The notes under the pieces were generated by a model. That model made no database searches. It saw only the letters and a list, made by a program, of their open reading frames with translations, and was not told the origin of the DNA. From Paramacrobiotus metropolitanus (taxonomy: Eukaryota; Tardigrada; Eutardigrada; Parachela; Macrobiotidae): DNA of 64,000 bases. Each line of letters begins with the position of its first letter. The stretch's first letter is position 1. Shown here in pieces: positions 39,691 to 52,507 of this stretch. The translations under genes were made by a program, and so were the position numbers. The stretch spans positions 62,001 through 126,000 of the forward strand of contig NW_026570369.1 of assembly GCF_019649055.1 (NCBI RefSeq), read 5' to 3'.

Positions 39691-42159
39691 AATGTCCAGT
39701 TACCGAAAATCGAAATCGGCGCTGGCCGAGTTGAGTCTGTGCGGCCGAAATGCGACTCCGCCGAAGTGATCGCACGCGAATTATAGTACTTCAACGTGTA
39801 AAATGGAAATTAGACATCTACGGACTACGGGTAGTGCTGAGTCGGCGAAGCAGGTGTACAGTAAGTTGAATGTTTGGAGTCGAAATTCGATCAAACGCAT
39901 TCAAATTTGAACTGTGCCTAATACAGTACTTACAAACCTTCGACGTACTCCTATTTCGGCGCCGGCTCACATGTAGCTTTACAGAAGCTTCTAGCTTCTA
40001 GAAAATTTCTTAAAGTGAATTCCGAGTAAACTTATTTTCAGTGTGGTTGTATTTGTACTTGTTGTTTTAAATGTTTTCTACAATTTGTATTTCTACCGCT
40101 TACTCGGTACTGGTAGTAAGGTCAGACTGTCAGAGTAGTGACTTGCCACAATTTTATTTATCGAAAAATTCTAAACAGATTTACGGTCAAAAGATATCAC
40201 AGTTTGTGCTTGGCCTAGAACTTACTAAAATCACATTTGTGATCATGGATATCCTCTGGACCCGCTGTATTTATGGAACCGACTTCTGGGCGGACTCCAT
40301 CGGAAAGAAAATGTCAGCTGCTAAAGGTTACTTGTTAAAAAACGATTGCATCCGGACACCTGATTCAAGAGAATATTCAACGAACGCGGCAGAACGAATT
40401 TGTGAACTTTCCGACGAATGTGCAGAACACCCTGGTAAGTGCCCTGTAGTTTGGTGCTACTCGTATAACCTGAGACTAAACGTTCGCGCACGGATATACC
40501 CAACATTCCGAACGCAAGCGGCGCAGTACACTGTACCGGCGGTACGATAAAATTTTTTTTAGGTTAAAAGCGTAGCCCCTTCCTCTGATAATGAAACTTT
40601 TATCAGCGAGTAAGATAAAACGTGATATTCAAACAAGTTTTTAGTCTATAGGTAATTGTTGCCTATCAATGATAGTGGTACTTACCTGAACCGGGACCAT
40701 TAGCAGTAGCAGTTACCATTCGTACTACCACTCACGGTACCAGTACCATTATGTGGTACCGCTACCAGTACCATTTACAATAACAGTAACATTTAATAGT
40801 ACTACCCAAACTTGGAACGGCTCTCGTAAAATTAATGTAATATGATGAAGTGACAAGCTGCAAGCCGAGTGCCGGTTCACAAAAGGAACTCACCAGAACA
40901 CAGAGAATTACCGCAGTCACAGCTTATGGCCGAACAGTACTTTTTCTGCACGAAGCCTACCGAAAACGGCTCAGTATTTTCTAGGATAAAGAAATTCCAT
41001 GTTTTATAAACAATTCATAGAAAATGCCAGATGATAGCCGCCCGCAGCAAGCCAGTATCCAGTATGTTTAAGGTCTACGAGATGAACAATATTGTTTTTT
41101 TTCCGGGTTCTGTAAACATAACTAAAGCACTTTAGATATTTGTTGTAAGCAATTGATTTTCATACGTAGATGGATTGTCCATCTCCGTTCTACCGTTGGA
41201 ATTAGTATCCGAGGTTTTCACATACCTGGACGTTCACTCGTCGGAAAATATGCGACGGTAAGTTTTTTGTAATAAATGTTTGGCAGCTGATTTCTTGAGC
41301 TTGGAGCCTTGGGCTTTTCCGGACCGCTAGTGAATATTAACGATGGAGGTACTTTATTTCCAATATTGATCACCAAGCAGACCCCCTGAAAATTACTAAG
41401 TCAAATTAATCAACGATTAAAAACTGAATGCAGAAGTCACACATACAGTTGCAGACTTGCAGTTTTAAATTTGCAGCTTATAAAAGCTCAGAATGGCCAA
41501 TAACTGGAAAGGACTGCAAATCTTGATAATTATCACTACAAAGTCCCTGTGCAGCAACTGCCGGAATTTAACTTATTAGTAACTGATTGGTGACTGATAT
41601 GGAAATAAAGAGCAGAGATCGGAAACCCACGAAACCGTTATCCGCTTTCGCGAGAAAAATTCTGTACATGAACGTGCAACAGAAGCTATGTCGTGCCACC
41701 GTGCCAGGCGCTATAGGTTAGCAGGGTCAGGATTTTTTGCGAACAACGAGAGGTGGTACTTATTCGCTTTAATATCAACTGTGGATTTACGTATACACTC
41801 TTATCGCATTTTTTATTCCGCGCAATTTTCGCGGGGTCTTGCTAGTAGGAAAAGTAATAAAAGTTGCAGTCAGCAATCACTGGCCACGAACCCGGGAGCT
41901 ACAGGGGCTCCGAATGCGATCGGGTTGTCTGTTGTCAGGACATTAAACAGTGCAGTTAAGCATTAAACAGTAAACTGTGAAGTTTACTCCGGACGGCCGA
42001 AATGCGAAAAAATCGAAGTATGCATAAAGACGCAGGGCACTGCATAAAATTTGAACGCTTCTAAACAGATTTACTGAAAAAGAAGTTCAAGAGCATAATA
42101 TTATTAAGAAATTACTATATATAGCCGTGGGTCATCCTACTGAGTAGTAACTTTTGCAG
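39691..42159. other. Mostly non-coding stretch with one possible exon
   Basis: A plus-strand frame at 40,071-40,550 contains a Cys-containing segment (ERICELSDECAEHPG) that ends at a strong donor, CCTG|GTAAGTGCC, at 40,434. It may be a host exon, but no homologue is recognised. A degenerate GGTACC(A/G)-rich microsatellite lies at 40,690-40,800. Nothing else was seen. Confidence 0.35.
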
Positions 42160-42856
42160 GATCTGTGGGAATTGGAACACGTTGTTAACAAGCAGTGCCA
42201 AATGTTCCATCGCTGCAATTATTGATTTTAGCAAAGTACGCCAGAAATTTTATCGTATGGACACAGAAGGCTACCGCATTGCGTTTGTGTTGGAGGGTTT
42301 CGTCCGTTCCTTTACTACGTTTCTTATTCTTGTGAATGTAATAGACCGCAGTGAATTTTGGGCTCTCGACTGTGCGATTTCATCCATCTTGCGTTTGAAA
42401 AGGGCATTGCTGCGCATGATTGTATTCAAGACTTATTATCGGACAGCTTTCCTGCCTTGTGTCTTATACCCCGGACTGCCTCATCCAGCGAATGGATACA
42501 TAGCAAATCAGTTCCCGCTATCGCTTGTGTCCAAACACTGCCAGCGACTGATTCTCGTCGATTTCAAGGTCACCGTCGAAAGCGAAATATTTTACTGCAG
42601 CATGCCAAGAATGCCCGGATTTTGTCGACCTTCGAACAACGTGTGCTTGACTGCTACAATACCGCTTTTAAGCGTGGATATTTCTAAAACCGACGCAAGC
42701 GAACTTGTACGGCATTTTAACAAATCTTTGGAACGGTACTGCCCTCGTGTGAACGAAGCAGTGAAACACCAGCTGAAAATGCTTTACGATACCTGGATAC
42801 AAGACATTCCCTTTCCTAGAGCTGAGTGGACACTTATGAAGGCCTTCCTCAAATAG
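42160..42856 (+). CDS. Host-like exon with an F-box-tail-like start
   Basis: Begins after a TTTTGCAG acceptor at 42,159 and runs open to TAG at 42,856. Its first residues, ICGNWNTLLTS, resemble the end of an F-box (RVCxxWxxLL). The rest has a regular alternation of hydrophobic and polar stretches, as in leucine-rich or beta-strand domains, and ends SLERYCPRVNEAVKHQLKML followed by WIQDIPFPRAEWTLM. From memory this fits C-terminal regions of predicted tardigrade F-box proteins. The upstream exons are not found, so it may be a fragment. Confidence 0.45.
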
Positions 42857-43690
42857 TAAGATTTGAAGCCTGATTATTGTAAGAGACAAGCGACCCACTT
42901 AGTTTGAATGAAATTCAGTTACCCTCTGGCTTGTGACTATATGGTAAGACATGGTAAATTGGGGTTCCGGGGATATTGCCTGCAGTCTTTCCTCGTACTG
43001 CATATTTCGTACAATGACCGTTAAGTAATTTTAAGTGCAGCAAGCTAACACCCGATTGGTGCCGCCTGCCCAATACAATCAACAACGTGATTTTAATTTG
43101 TTTTTATCATATTTTGCTCACTCTAAGTTTACGTTTTTCTATTTTGTTCATGAAGTGATAAAATTTCCTGAAAAAATTACCCTTACAGATATGATTACTC
43201 GATCGTTCTAGCACTACTGGGGTCTTTTTGGAACTTAAGATTTCAAAATTCTATGAAATTATCGTAAAAATATTTTGTTAGGTTAAACTTTGATGTTTGA
43301 ATGTACAGTTTTTAGCTTTATCTTTTCTATCTTCTTAAGTCTAACAAAACTTGACCGGTGGTCATGATGGTGGCATATGGGGGACATTTCTGACTGCCTC
43401 AGCCTTAATTGTCAGTTGTCACTACTATTTACCAACCCGTGGATAAAAAGATAAACAATAAATACGTTTTATGTACCAGTGGTTTTGCTACCACATAAAA
43501 TGACGGGGAGCAAAACAGGACTAACTTTAGTCAAAACACCACAGAGTTGCAGTTGAGCATCTGACCGTGAGATATTCTTCCAGCGCAAAAAGCTGTCCAT
43601 GCAAGCACGTAGCGAGCGCGCGACCGCCAACGTGGGTCTTTACTCGAGGCGGTTGTAAGCTGCAGGCTCAAAAGGACCCCCGTAGTGTTT
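42857..43690. other. AT-rich non-coding stretch
   Basis: No gene or repeat supported. Confidence 0.35.
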
Positions 43691-44420
43691 GGTGCCGAAA
43701 CCGCACCCGGACAGTTAGGAGTGTGACATTTCGCCGCACTCAAATGAAACGACTTCGAGTCTTCGGCGAAATGTCACAGATGAGACGTGCGACTTCTCGC
43801 CGCGAAGACATTTCGCCACGGGATATGCGCGCGGACACTGGGACATATCGGATTGGGACATAATATTGTTTTGAGACAGCCTTTGCAACATTTTTGACGC
43901 GAAACCTATGGTCGCGGACAATTCTCCGCAAACGAAATTTATACGATTGGTTTTCATAAGTTTTTCATATTTTTTTTCTTCGGTTTCTTATGTCTTCTTG
44001 TGTTTTTTCTAACGTTTTTCTAAGTTTTCATAATTTTTTTAAGGTTTTATTTATGTTAACTCATGTTTTCCTTATGTTTCCCCATTTTGCCTTATGTCCT
44101 CCTACATACAGTATTTTCTTATGTTTTTCTTATGTTTTCTTATGTTTCCTTACTCGAAGTAGAAGTATGCTTTCTGTGGTTTCTTATGTTGTCTATTGTT
44201 TTTCGTTCGTTTTATTTGTTTAATGATATCTGTCGGATTTTGGAATGTCTGTTCAAAAAAGTAACCAACCTCCCGACGAATTATCTCATCATAGAAACGA
44301 CCTCGCGACGAAATGTCCTGTCGACTAATTGTCCCGCGACGATATGTCGCGAGGCGAGATGACCTTGCGGCGAGCGACCAAATGCTCTGTTAGGAATCGT
44401 GCTCGGCGAAATGTCGCGGT
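43691..44420. repeat. Possible non-autonomous DNA element with GCGAAATGTC-type end repeats
   Basis: Both ends hold clustered variants of GGCGAAATGTC in both orientations (about 43,725-43,815 and 44,300-44,415), around a T-rich centre of TTTCTTATGTTT repeats (43,960-44,220). The ends are broadly inverted. No transposase is present. Boundaries are uncertain. Confidence 0.5.
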
Positions 44421-44885
44421 ACCAATGTTCAATAAATTTTCACAAAAGGAATAACAGGAACTGGATCGGGTGCAACGGAGAAGGGCGGAGCTTCTATGCA
44501 CTCTACCTATTCGTACGGTCGTTATAATGGTCACCTATAGTAAGCGAATGGGAGATGGTCGTTCAAAGTGGTCACCATTTACAGCCGTGCTACACCAAGT
44601 TCCGGCAGTTTCAGAAATTCTTCGGCTTCTACCAATTAAGTCAAATATTTTTGTTTACTGTAGTAAGGTAGTTTTTGTCCTGTACCACCTTCAGGAATCT
44701 TTTTATGCAAAACGTGTGATGTACAGGGAATGCAAGCCAGTTTTGTAATTTAAATTTTTCTGCAAAAATCACACTACTTAGTATGAAATAATCATGTTCC
44801 TTCAACAAAAATTTAAAAACTGAAGGACGTTGAGAACTATGAGGTGTCAGCGTGGATTTCTAATGATTTTTCCCTACATTCCGTA
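44421..44885. other. Non-coding stretch
   Basis: Nothing recognised; the short plus-strand frame at 44,470-44,748 has no domain. Confidence 0.35.
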
Positions 44886-45640
44886 TAACAAGCAGCGATT
44901 TTCGGAGAAGGTGTTCTTGGGAACCCATAAAACATACTATTCTATAGAGAAAAATCTGCTCTATTAAATACTATTTTTCACAACGGGGTAACTAGATAAT
45001 GATAATCATTTTTTTGTAATAACTATGTAAGTTTAGTATTGCAGAACGTTCGGCGACGTATACGCGCGCACATAAATAATGCCGCCCATCGCGCATGTGA
45101 AGATACCGATCTTCGCCAGCGCTAATCGCGGATATGCTACAGCGCAGGGTTATCAGTTTGAAAGATCATAATATCCGGATTCAGTGTGAGCGGGTGTATG
45201 GCTTGCTGTATCTTCTGAACATTGAACATCTTTTCCCAGCATAATATTCTTTTCTGGTTCTACGGACTCACAAAATTATCATTTTGAAGAACTTTCATCT
45301 CAAATACACATAAAAAATATTATAAATCCGTCAGCATTCCATGTGGATGCAAAACGAGAAGGATCACAAATTTTTTTAGCCGCGAAAATAACTGCGGTGA
45401 AGGCAGGACAGCGCTCAAGTTTGAGCGAAGATCCGTATCTCTGCTGCGTCGATGGGTGGCATCTTTGATGTACACGTAACGGAACGTTTTACAATACTAA
45501 CTTTACATCGTTATTACACAAGAATGATAATACTTACCCCGTTGTAAAAAACAGTACTTAATAGAGCCGATTTTTCTCTATAGAATGGTATGTTTCATAT
45601 ATTCCCAAGAATACCCTTCTCCGAAAATCGCTGCTCGTAA
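44886..45640. repeat. Inverted-repeat element with arms of about 160 bp
   Basis: The left arm 44,886-45,050 (AGCAGCGATTTTCGGAGAAG, then TCTATAGAGAAAAATC and CAACGGGGTAA) is matched in reverse complement by 45,482-45,640. The arms are roughly 85% alike. The centre is 430 bp and non-coding. A MITE-like DNA transposon is likely; no clear target duplication. Confidence 0.82.
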
Positions 45641-48600
45641 GCACTAAAATCTTGCCTAAGGCGATCGGTTCTCTTGAATAAGCAATCGCATTCCCCCGTA
45701 GATACTTTTGACATATAAGTCTAAGAAAGATGCTCCTTCTTCTGAGAATCTGAGGCCAACTCAAGCAATGCAACAGTTTTCGAAAGGGATAGCGCAAGAC
45801 TATCTGTTGGCGCATTTTAGTTGAACTAGGTCTAGTTGTAAGCCCGAAAAATTACCACCACCCCAGCCTCCCATTTTCTGCCTTGCCCCTTATTACCATG
45901 TCGAACGATTGCAATTTTGATACTGTCACAGAGTCAGCCATAAAGACTGGCGTCGGAAGGGCGATTCCGTTGGATATTCGCGAAAATGGCGATGGAGCGG
46001 AATCAAACCGCTGGTTAGTGGTGGCTACCGAATGTGATTCACGTATCACAGCAATTGTGCCATCGCCGCTGTTGGCCGAGATCAAAATATTTGTGCTTGA
46101 GCTTGAGCCAACCAGGTAGGCGGTGGATGGGACGGCTGTCCTGTGTACAGAGGCTTCTCCTCTGACAATACGGTTGGATTCACAATATTTTTTTTTTAAA
46201 AACCGAAACAAAATGGCGAACGGGAATATTTCGTAATTTATTTTAGGCAACTGCGCAAATTTGGTGAAGCACCGAACTTGGCGTGTATTACAAATTCCAC
46301 GAACCAATTTCCTCCTGGTTTTTTTCTTTATGCAATTCAGCATAGCTTATTCTATAATATAGCATTTCAAATTTAAAAAAAATCTTGAATCTGGTTTTGC
46401 TGTTTCGTCGTTAGTAAACAGTGATGACACACTTTGGCCACACCACCCTAGTCACTGCGGTGCAATGCAGTCATCGACAAACATGTGCGACTGCGCAATC
46501 GCTGGATAAGTGGCACATGTGATGATGTGCACAATGTGAAAGTGAATCAGCCTAACGAACAATTTTTAATACATACAGTACAGTAATCAAATTAAACATA
46601 AATTAATTTGTATTATTTTACGCAGCCGCACATTTTTGGTGGTAACTACAATACGTAATCCTGTTGCAGTGCACTGAGTGCAGTGGCTCGGTGGCGTAGC
46701 TAAAATGTGTCGTCACTGTTTTTTTAACTACGCAACTGCAAGAAAACGGTTCAAGATTTTTTTCTGAAAATATCAAGTGTATGTACGGAGTACGCTATGC
46801 TGAATTGAGGAAAGGAAAAAAACCGTAAGGAAATCGGTCCATGGAATTTGTAATGAATAATGTCCACTTTGGACGACTATCACCCATTCACTTACTAAAG
46901 GTGGCCATTTGAGCGACCGTACGGGTACCTTCCAAGTTTCAACAATTTTAGTTTTCAAAAAATTCCATGTGTTCTAATAATACAGAGCAGCGAGCTAACC
47001 AAGTACCGGGTGAATTAACAAAATGTCGGCCTGATTTGCTATGGTGCGCTGAATCCCTTCAATGCTTGATGGGCGTCATTTTAGCTTCATTTGAAAGAGC
47101 AGTATTTTTAACATAAAAGAGTTACACCAAGCTCCGATGGTGCTGAGGTTAAACCTTTTTATGAGTTACTTTGTGTTTTGGAAAACTGAATGAGTCTGGA
47201 TCATGTCTTGAAGGCGAAATTTTAAAATTACCCATTTCAAAACTTAAGTTGCTGCTATTCAACTAAGGATATTAATGTACAAAGGACATTCCAAAAATAA
47301 TTTTCCCTGTCTTACCTTTCTGTCACTTGAAACAACATTGAAGTGATATATTTTTTCTTGCATAAACCAGCATGATAGCACAAGGGTATGGTGCTGGTGA
47401 GTGGTGACCATAAGAAAAAATATGAAACCGTTTACGTAAAGTGAGTAAAATTTTATGAGAAAACTAAAGTATGCTTTTAGGAGAGCTAACAGCTGTTTTT
47501 TGTTAGAAAATCCGCAGGAAGAATTACCTCAAAATTACCCCAGGAAAATTACCTCAAATTACCTTATCTTTTCTGTAATTCAGCACCGACTAATAAAATT
47601 TACTTTTAGTTACGACTTTAGTGGTACACCAAGCCATTTCTGGGAAAATCCCGACTTCACCAACTTCGCAACTCTTCCTTTCGGACAACTGGCTCAAGCG
47701 ATCGTTGCAAGAGATTATTTGGCATGGTCTCCTTGATTATCAACATAACGAATAATATGTTTTCTTATTGCGCAATAGAATGCACTGATGAGTACTCGGA
47801 AGCCGTAGTTCAAAGTTTTCGACGCTCGCACTCATTTCGCCAACCGGATGCTACAGGATACCGGATGCCTACAGGACAACTAGCGTATCACATTTCGCTG
47901 GCCATAGCAGTACAATTTACTTGCATTTTTATTTCATTTACTAGGTTTTATAATTATGTGTACTCCGACAGAACTCGTACAGATCCAGCTGTAAACATAT
48001 TATGAACAAATAATTTTCCATTCAAGCCTTTACTGACAGTTTGTCATGCAAGCGAAAATTATCAGCCGGAACGACAAGCGTAGCGAAACTCAATTATTCT
48101 CAGGATTCCCAGCATCATATTCAACGGAAATGCAAAAATAAAAATGTACATGTATGTCGGCACTCGGCAATCGGCATGTTACGCATAGCAGCGTGCAGCG
48201 AATCCCAGAAATCGAAACCTAACTGAAACCGTTGCTGTTATTTTGATCAAATACAAATTAACCCGTTGGTGTTAGAGCGCAACAAGGTGTTTGTAATTTT
48301 TTCCAACGATCGGCAGCAGTTAATAGTAACGTAACGTTTATCCACAACGTAATAAAAACCAAGGGAGTAGAAGGGACTAACAGCATTAAAACCATAATCT
48401 GAGCTTGCGTCTCAAGTTATTGGGATTGACTATGCTAATAATCTAAGTATTATTGTGCACAGGCGCTGGCGTATTTTGCCGTACGTCCTGAGACTTTATT
48501 TATTTATTTATTACATCATGGACAACCCTCTAAACGGGATTTCAACGTCTGATCGGCACAAAGCTAAACAAAAGCCACTGTAAAGACAGGTCAACAGTTC

Positions 48601-48679
48601 GGGCAACAAACTTGAAAAATCCCACACCATCAACACTGAATATCTGCATGTTAAGGTGATCTACTGGTTTTGCTTCATT
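45641..48679. other. Long non-coding stretch with weak exon candidates
   Basis: The frames 45,883-46,119 (plus; ends near ACCAG|GTAGGC) and 47,596-47,736 (plus; after CTTTTAG; FWENPDFTNFATLPFGQLAQ) might be host exons, but neither has a recognised domain. The longest frame, 45,852-46,343 minus, is the antisense of the first. TTTATTTATTTATT at 48,492. No mobile element recognised. Confidence 0.3.
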
Positions 48680-48689
48680 CCAAGAGAAG

Positions 48690-49310
48690 TTACAGTAACT
48701 GCCTACGGTCAGAATCCTACACAAGGATTTGGCGGCAGAGGCTTTGGTCGCGGAAGAGGACGTGGCTTCGGGAATCGCGGCCGCGGCAACTTCTCCAACA
48801 CCAAGGCGGAGGGGAAAACCAAAAAGGCAACCGACCTCCCCAGGCACAACAGAGTGCCCGGCAAGCGACAATGTACGTCGACAAAATGGAACAAGCGTTC
48901 TTCCAGTGGACGAAGGATAAGACCTTCTCATGCAGACACTGCATGTTTAATAACCACGACGGAGAACGCTGCGGATGCGCTGGCATCCGACCAGTAGACA
49001 ACCAAAACGTGCTGGTACAATGATTGGTACCGCCGCTACACAACGGATGGACCCCTCGGCTCGGATAACCCAAATTACAACGTATCGTACCACCACCGCG
49101 GTCCCGCCAGCAACAAGCGGGGGGCTCGAGCGGTTCGGGCAACGGAAACCGGTCGCCCGGCAGAGAAAACGGAGGAAATCGCAGAAATAGCGGAGGGAAC
49201 CAAAAAGAGTCCCCGGGATATCGAGAACCGCTACCGTCTCGCCAGTCCTTGGACTCGACACCCAACAATGGGCCGGCTCGGGCGAACTCCCCGGGAAACG
49301 TCTAAGGTCG
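48690..49310 (+). pseudogene. Element 2 gag C-terminal part: RGG region and Cys motif
   Basis: GGRGFGRGRGRGFGNRGRGN at about 48,730-48,790 is an RGG-type RNA-binding stretch. In another frame comes AFFQWTKDKTFSCRHCMFNN with HDGERCGC, matching the Cys motif of element 1. After a further frameshift near 49,020, NDWYRRYTTDGPLGSDNP follows. Order of RGG and Cys motif is reversed relative to element 1, which may be real or caused by frame confusion. Confidence 0.5.
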
Positions 49311-50341
49311 GTGAGCCCTGGTGACTCATTCAACCTCCAACATCCAACTGACCACCGGACAAGGATAACCCGACTAACCAACCGTCTAACAATCAGAATG
49401 AAACGAATATTATCCGTCACAAGAACGGATAATAACAGTCCTGAACGTACTGGGACTGCATCACCTCGGCACGGAAGACGAATTCCTTTCAGCGCCGGTA
49501 GCCTCCACAAAGGAGGCCTAAGCCGCTCGAACTATGGCGGCAGAACTCGGTATATTCGTCAACAATGGCGGAATCGAGATCCGGTTCGGAACGCAGGACT
49601 TGCCCGAAACGGCCGACCCAGCGCCTCAACTTGGCACTGGAACGTCGGAGGTCGAAACGCATGAAATGCCCGACCTACGCGGAGCTAAAATTGCATCCGC
49701 GCCGTCAGCCACACAAGGTGACGCTGAACGGACAGGCCACGGAAGTTGGACCGGATTGTCGGTGAGAAGAAACTCAACCGAGCAGCCCAGACGAGGCCCA
49801 AGACCCGGAGAGCCAGGACGCCGACTCGCGCGCAACGGGCAACAGAAACTACCCCAATGTATCATCCGTATGCGCAACGGATAGATACGCTGCAACAATG
49901 GCAGCTATCGACCTAACCGAAGAACCGGAAGGATTCGAGCATTGGGAAACCGTCCCACTGGAAGTACATGTTCCTGTGTACTCTCGGCCTGAGGAAACAA
50001 GCTTCTTCCAACCCCAGCCACGAACAGTAACTGGCTCTCGAACGTTCCAAAATGTCGACATGTTGTCGACTGTGAGACCGACGTCTCTATAGAGGAACGG
50101 ATACTGCAACAAGCACGACGGCTTGCAAGTGCTGACGTACCGAAGGACGGAGTTGCTATCCGACCTGAAGTCCAAGAATTGGTTACAGCCAGAGTGAAAC
50201 AGACAGAAGTCGACCACGGACCAGCGTCACTAATCCCCGTTAAACAACATACGGGAAGTAGCCTTCGAAAAAGGCACACACAAGAAACCGAAAACGGTCA
50301 AAGCCTGGACACTCGAAATCCAGGTCGGATCCACGCCCACA
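49311..50341 (+). pseudogene. Element 2 spacer between gag and protease
   Basis: Short open pieces (49,534-49,884; 49,898-50,092) that are polar, Pro/Thr/Glu-rich and without a recognised domain. Frames shift several times. Corresponds in position to the Gln-rich region of element 1. Confidence 0.4.
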
Positions 50342-50896
50342 ATGGCAGTGTTGGATACCGGAGCGGAAACGTCGCTCATCGAGAAACGGTTTTGCGAGAG
50401 GAACAACCTAACGATGCAACCCCTTGGGCTTTACACCAAAATACTCGGCGTAGGCGGACAAGTCGCCTTTATGGTTACTCATTGCTGTACTGCACCTGTA
50501 ACAATGCAGGGATTTACGAGTCACCACACTTTTCACGTCCAGCCGACCGAAGCGGACATCCCAGTGTTACTCGGATGCGACTACCTACATTCGAAGTTCA
50601 CCTTCATCTTAACACCAATTCCTACTCCGGAACAACCAAAAGGAACGACGGTGGTGCAGTCTATCCCGATACCAGAGGCATCGGGTACGTTACCAAGTGA
50701 AGCGAGGATAAGTCGGCTTGATCACCCGTCGGGCTCTTCGCGTAACATTTGCCGTGACTGCCGGGACACCAACCAGATCCGAATAGCACAACAGGAATGG
50801 GAACCGGTCATCGCATTTGGAACAACACATCGAAGAGGAAGCAGACGAGTGGGAAGAAGTCAGGTTTCCCATTCACCGGCAGCACATGGAATATAA
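50342..50896 (+). pseudogene. Element 2 aspartic protease
   Basis: AVLDTGAETSLIEKRFCERN gives the active-site DTGAETS. VTHCCTAPVT and DIPVLLGCDYL match the element 1 protease. A Pro-rich tail with IPIPEASGT follows, recalling the IPVPEAP repeats of element 1. The frame is open through 50,896, but the element is broken elsewhere. Confidence 0.8.
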
Positions 50897-52500
50897 CCTT
50901 CCAGTACGAAGGGCTCTGGAGATATGTTGCCAGGAACTGGCCAGAGCGCTCTTCTCTTACATGCAACGCATACAGCAGTACGGAGTGACCGGAACGACTG
51001 CATTGTGGAAACGGTACGGCGAGGGCACCACCATAATACGGCAAATTCCCGACCCGTTACCACCAATTATGGAGCACTTCCCGAAGGGCGTGAAATTCAT
51101 GGGCAGCCCACCCAAACCAGACGAAAACGTGATACTTGAGGAAACCGATAAAACTTATCGGTGTATCATCTGTCAAGACAATATTGACGGAGTGGTATGG
51201 GCGATAAAGACTCATCACGACCTAACTTGGTCGGACGGCAGACCGTCGTCACCGGCACCTCTGCAACTGGATCGGAAGGGAGACCGCTTCGGAAGACTCA
51301 ACCAACAGTCATCCGATGGCTGAGCAACATAGGCTCACAGCCAACCGACCTTAAGAAGCAGGACGGAGCGAGTCGACCACGCAACCGACGGATATGGCCG
51401 ACCAGTCTGAACCAACCACAGAGGTTGGTCCTTGCAAAATTCCAGAAGTCGACCTTGAAGGCGGATCGGCTAAAGTGTACGAGGACTATGAGACGGACGG
51501 CTCGGATGTTTAAAGCACGAGCGATTCGGCGGACACGGACTCCGATAACCTACCTACGGAAGAATCCGAGGAAGATGGTGACGACGAGAAATTTGACCCG
51601 TCAGTTCGACATTGCAGGACGGACAAACCAGGAAACGATGACTCGGATGAGTCGTCGTCGGAAGACGAAGAACCAACTTCGACGTAAGGCTAACAACGGC
51701 ACTGCGGTCGATCGTCCATTCGGAACTCATAGTCGACACTCAGCCGACTCAAAACTAAACCAGCTGACCCGGAAAAACAAGCCGAACAGGATCAGTTAGC
51801 TGCCTTATTCGAATGGGCAGGAGGACAGGCGGAGGGTACCGACCCCCGACCTCCACCAGTTGTGGTTCAGCAGTTGTCAACCGAACAACCGACCCCAGAC
51901 AACTTGACCGAACAACAGAGGGCGGAGCGACCGAACCCACAATGGGTTCGGATTGAAAAAATCAAGACGGCTAAGGAACTGAACCTAGATAACAAAAATC
52001 CGGAAGTTTACCATCTTCGGTTGGATAGATCCCTTGATTTTAGGCTGCGAGACCGACAAGTGGTCTTTAACTGCGAACGGGTATCACTCCCACCTTGGTC
52101 ATCGTGTTCTATTAAAGTACGGACAGACAAACCAATGGATCTAAGGAGACGAATGCATTTCGTGAACTCACAATGGAAAGCCCGTCCTGTCCAGCCAACT
52201 GAAGGTCAGATCGACATCCGACCCCAGATAGACACGGCCTGGATAAACATCTACAATACAACACATTAACCGAAGATACTAAAGAAAGGCGTGAAACTCG
52301 GCCACATGCACTAGAGTGATGTGCGCGAACCGGACACCAATAACGAACATGTCATCTGGGAGCTCCCACTAGGAGTACCAAAAATATGGCCGACCGGACC
52401 GGAAACGAAGCCACCTCCCAAATTCAATATCTTCGAGGCGACAGGAGTTTGAGCTCAACGGAAAGTCAAACTCGCACCTCGAACGGTAACGCAAGTACAA
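50817..52500 (+). pseudogene. Element 2 protease-RT connector
   Basis: Pieces 50,817-51,323 (EEEADEWEEVRFPIHRQHME, HFPKGVKFMGSPPKPDEN, TYRCIICQDNIDGVVW), 51,197-51,799 in another frame, and 51,862-52,269 (LDNKNPEVYHLRLDRSLDF, VSLPPWSSCSIKVRT). No known domain; part of it aligns with element 1 at 453-1,127. The last piece resembles the beta-rich segment that precedes RT in some Gypsy elements. It continues after the MITE at 53,198. Confidence 0.5.
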
Positions 52501-52507
52501 GTCGTCC

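Noticed and set aside
39527-39775. Minus-strand Phe/Leu/Val-rich frame as a membrane protein
   Set aside because: Translation of A-rich low-complexity DNA.
45852-46343. 163-codon minus-strand frame as a gene
   Set aside because: No domain, no upstream signals, and overlaps a plus-strand frame with a better splice donor; neither can be supported.
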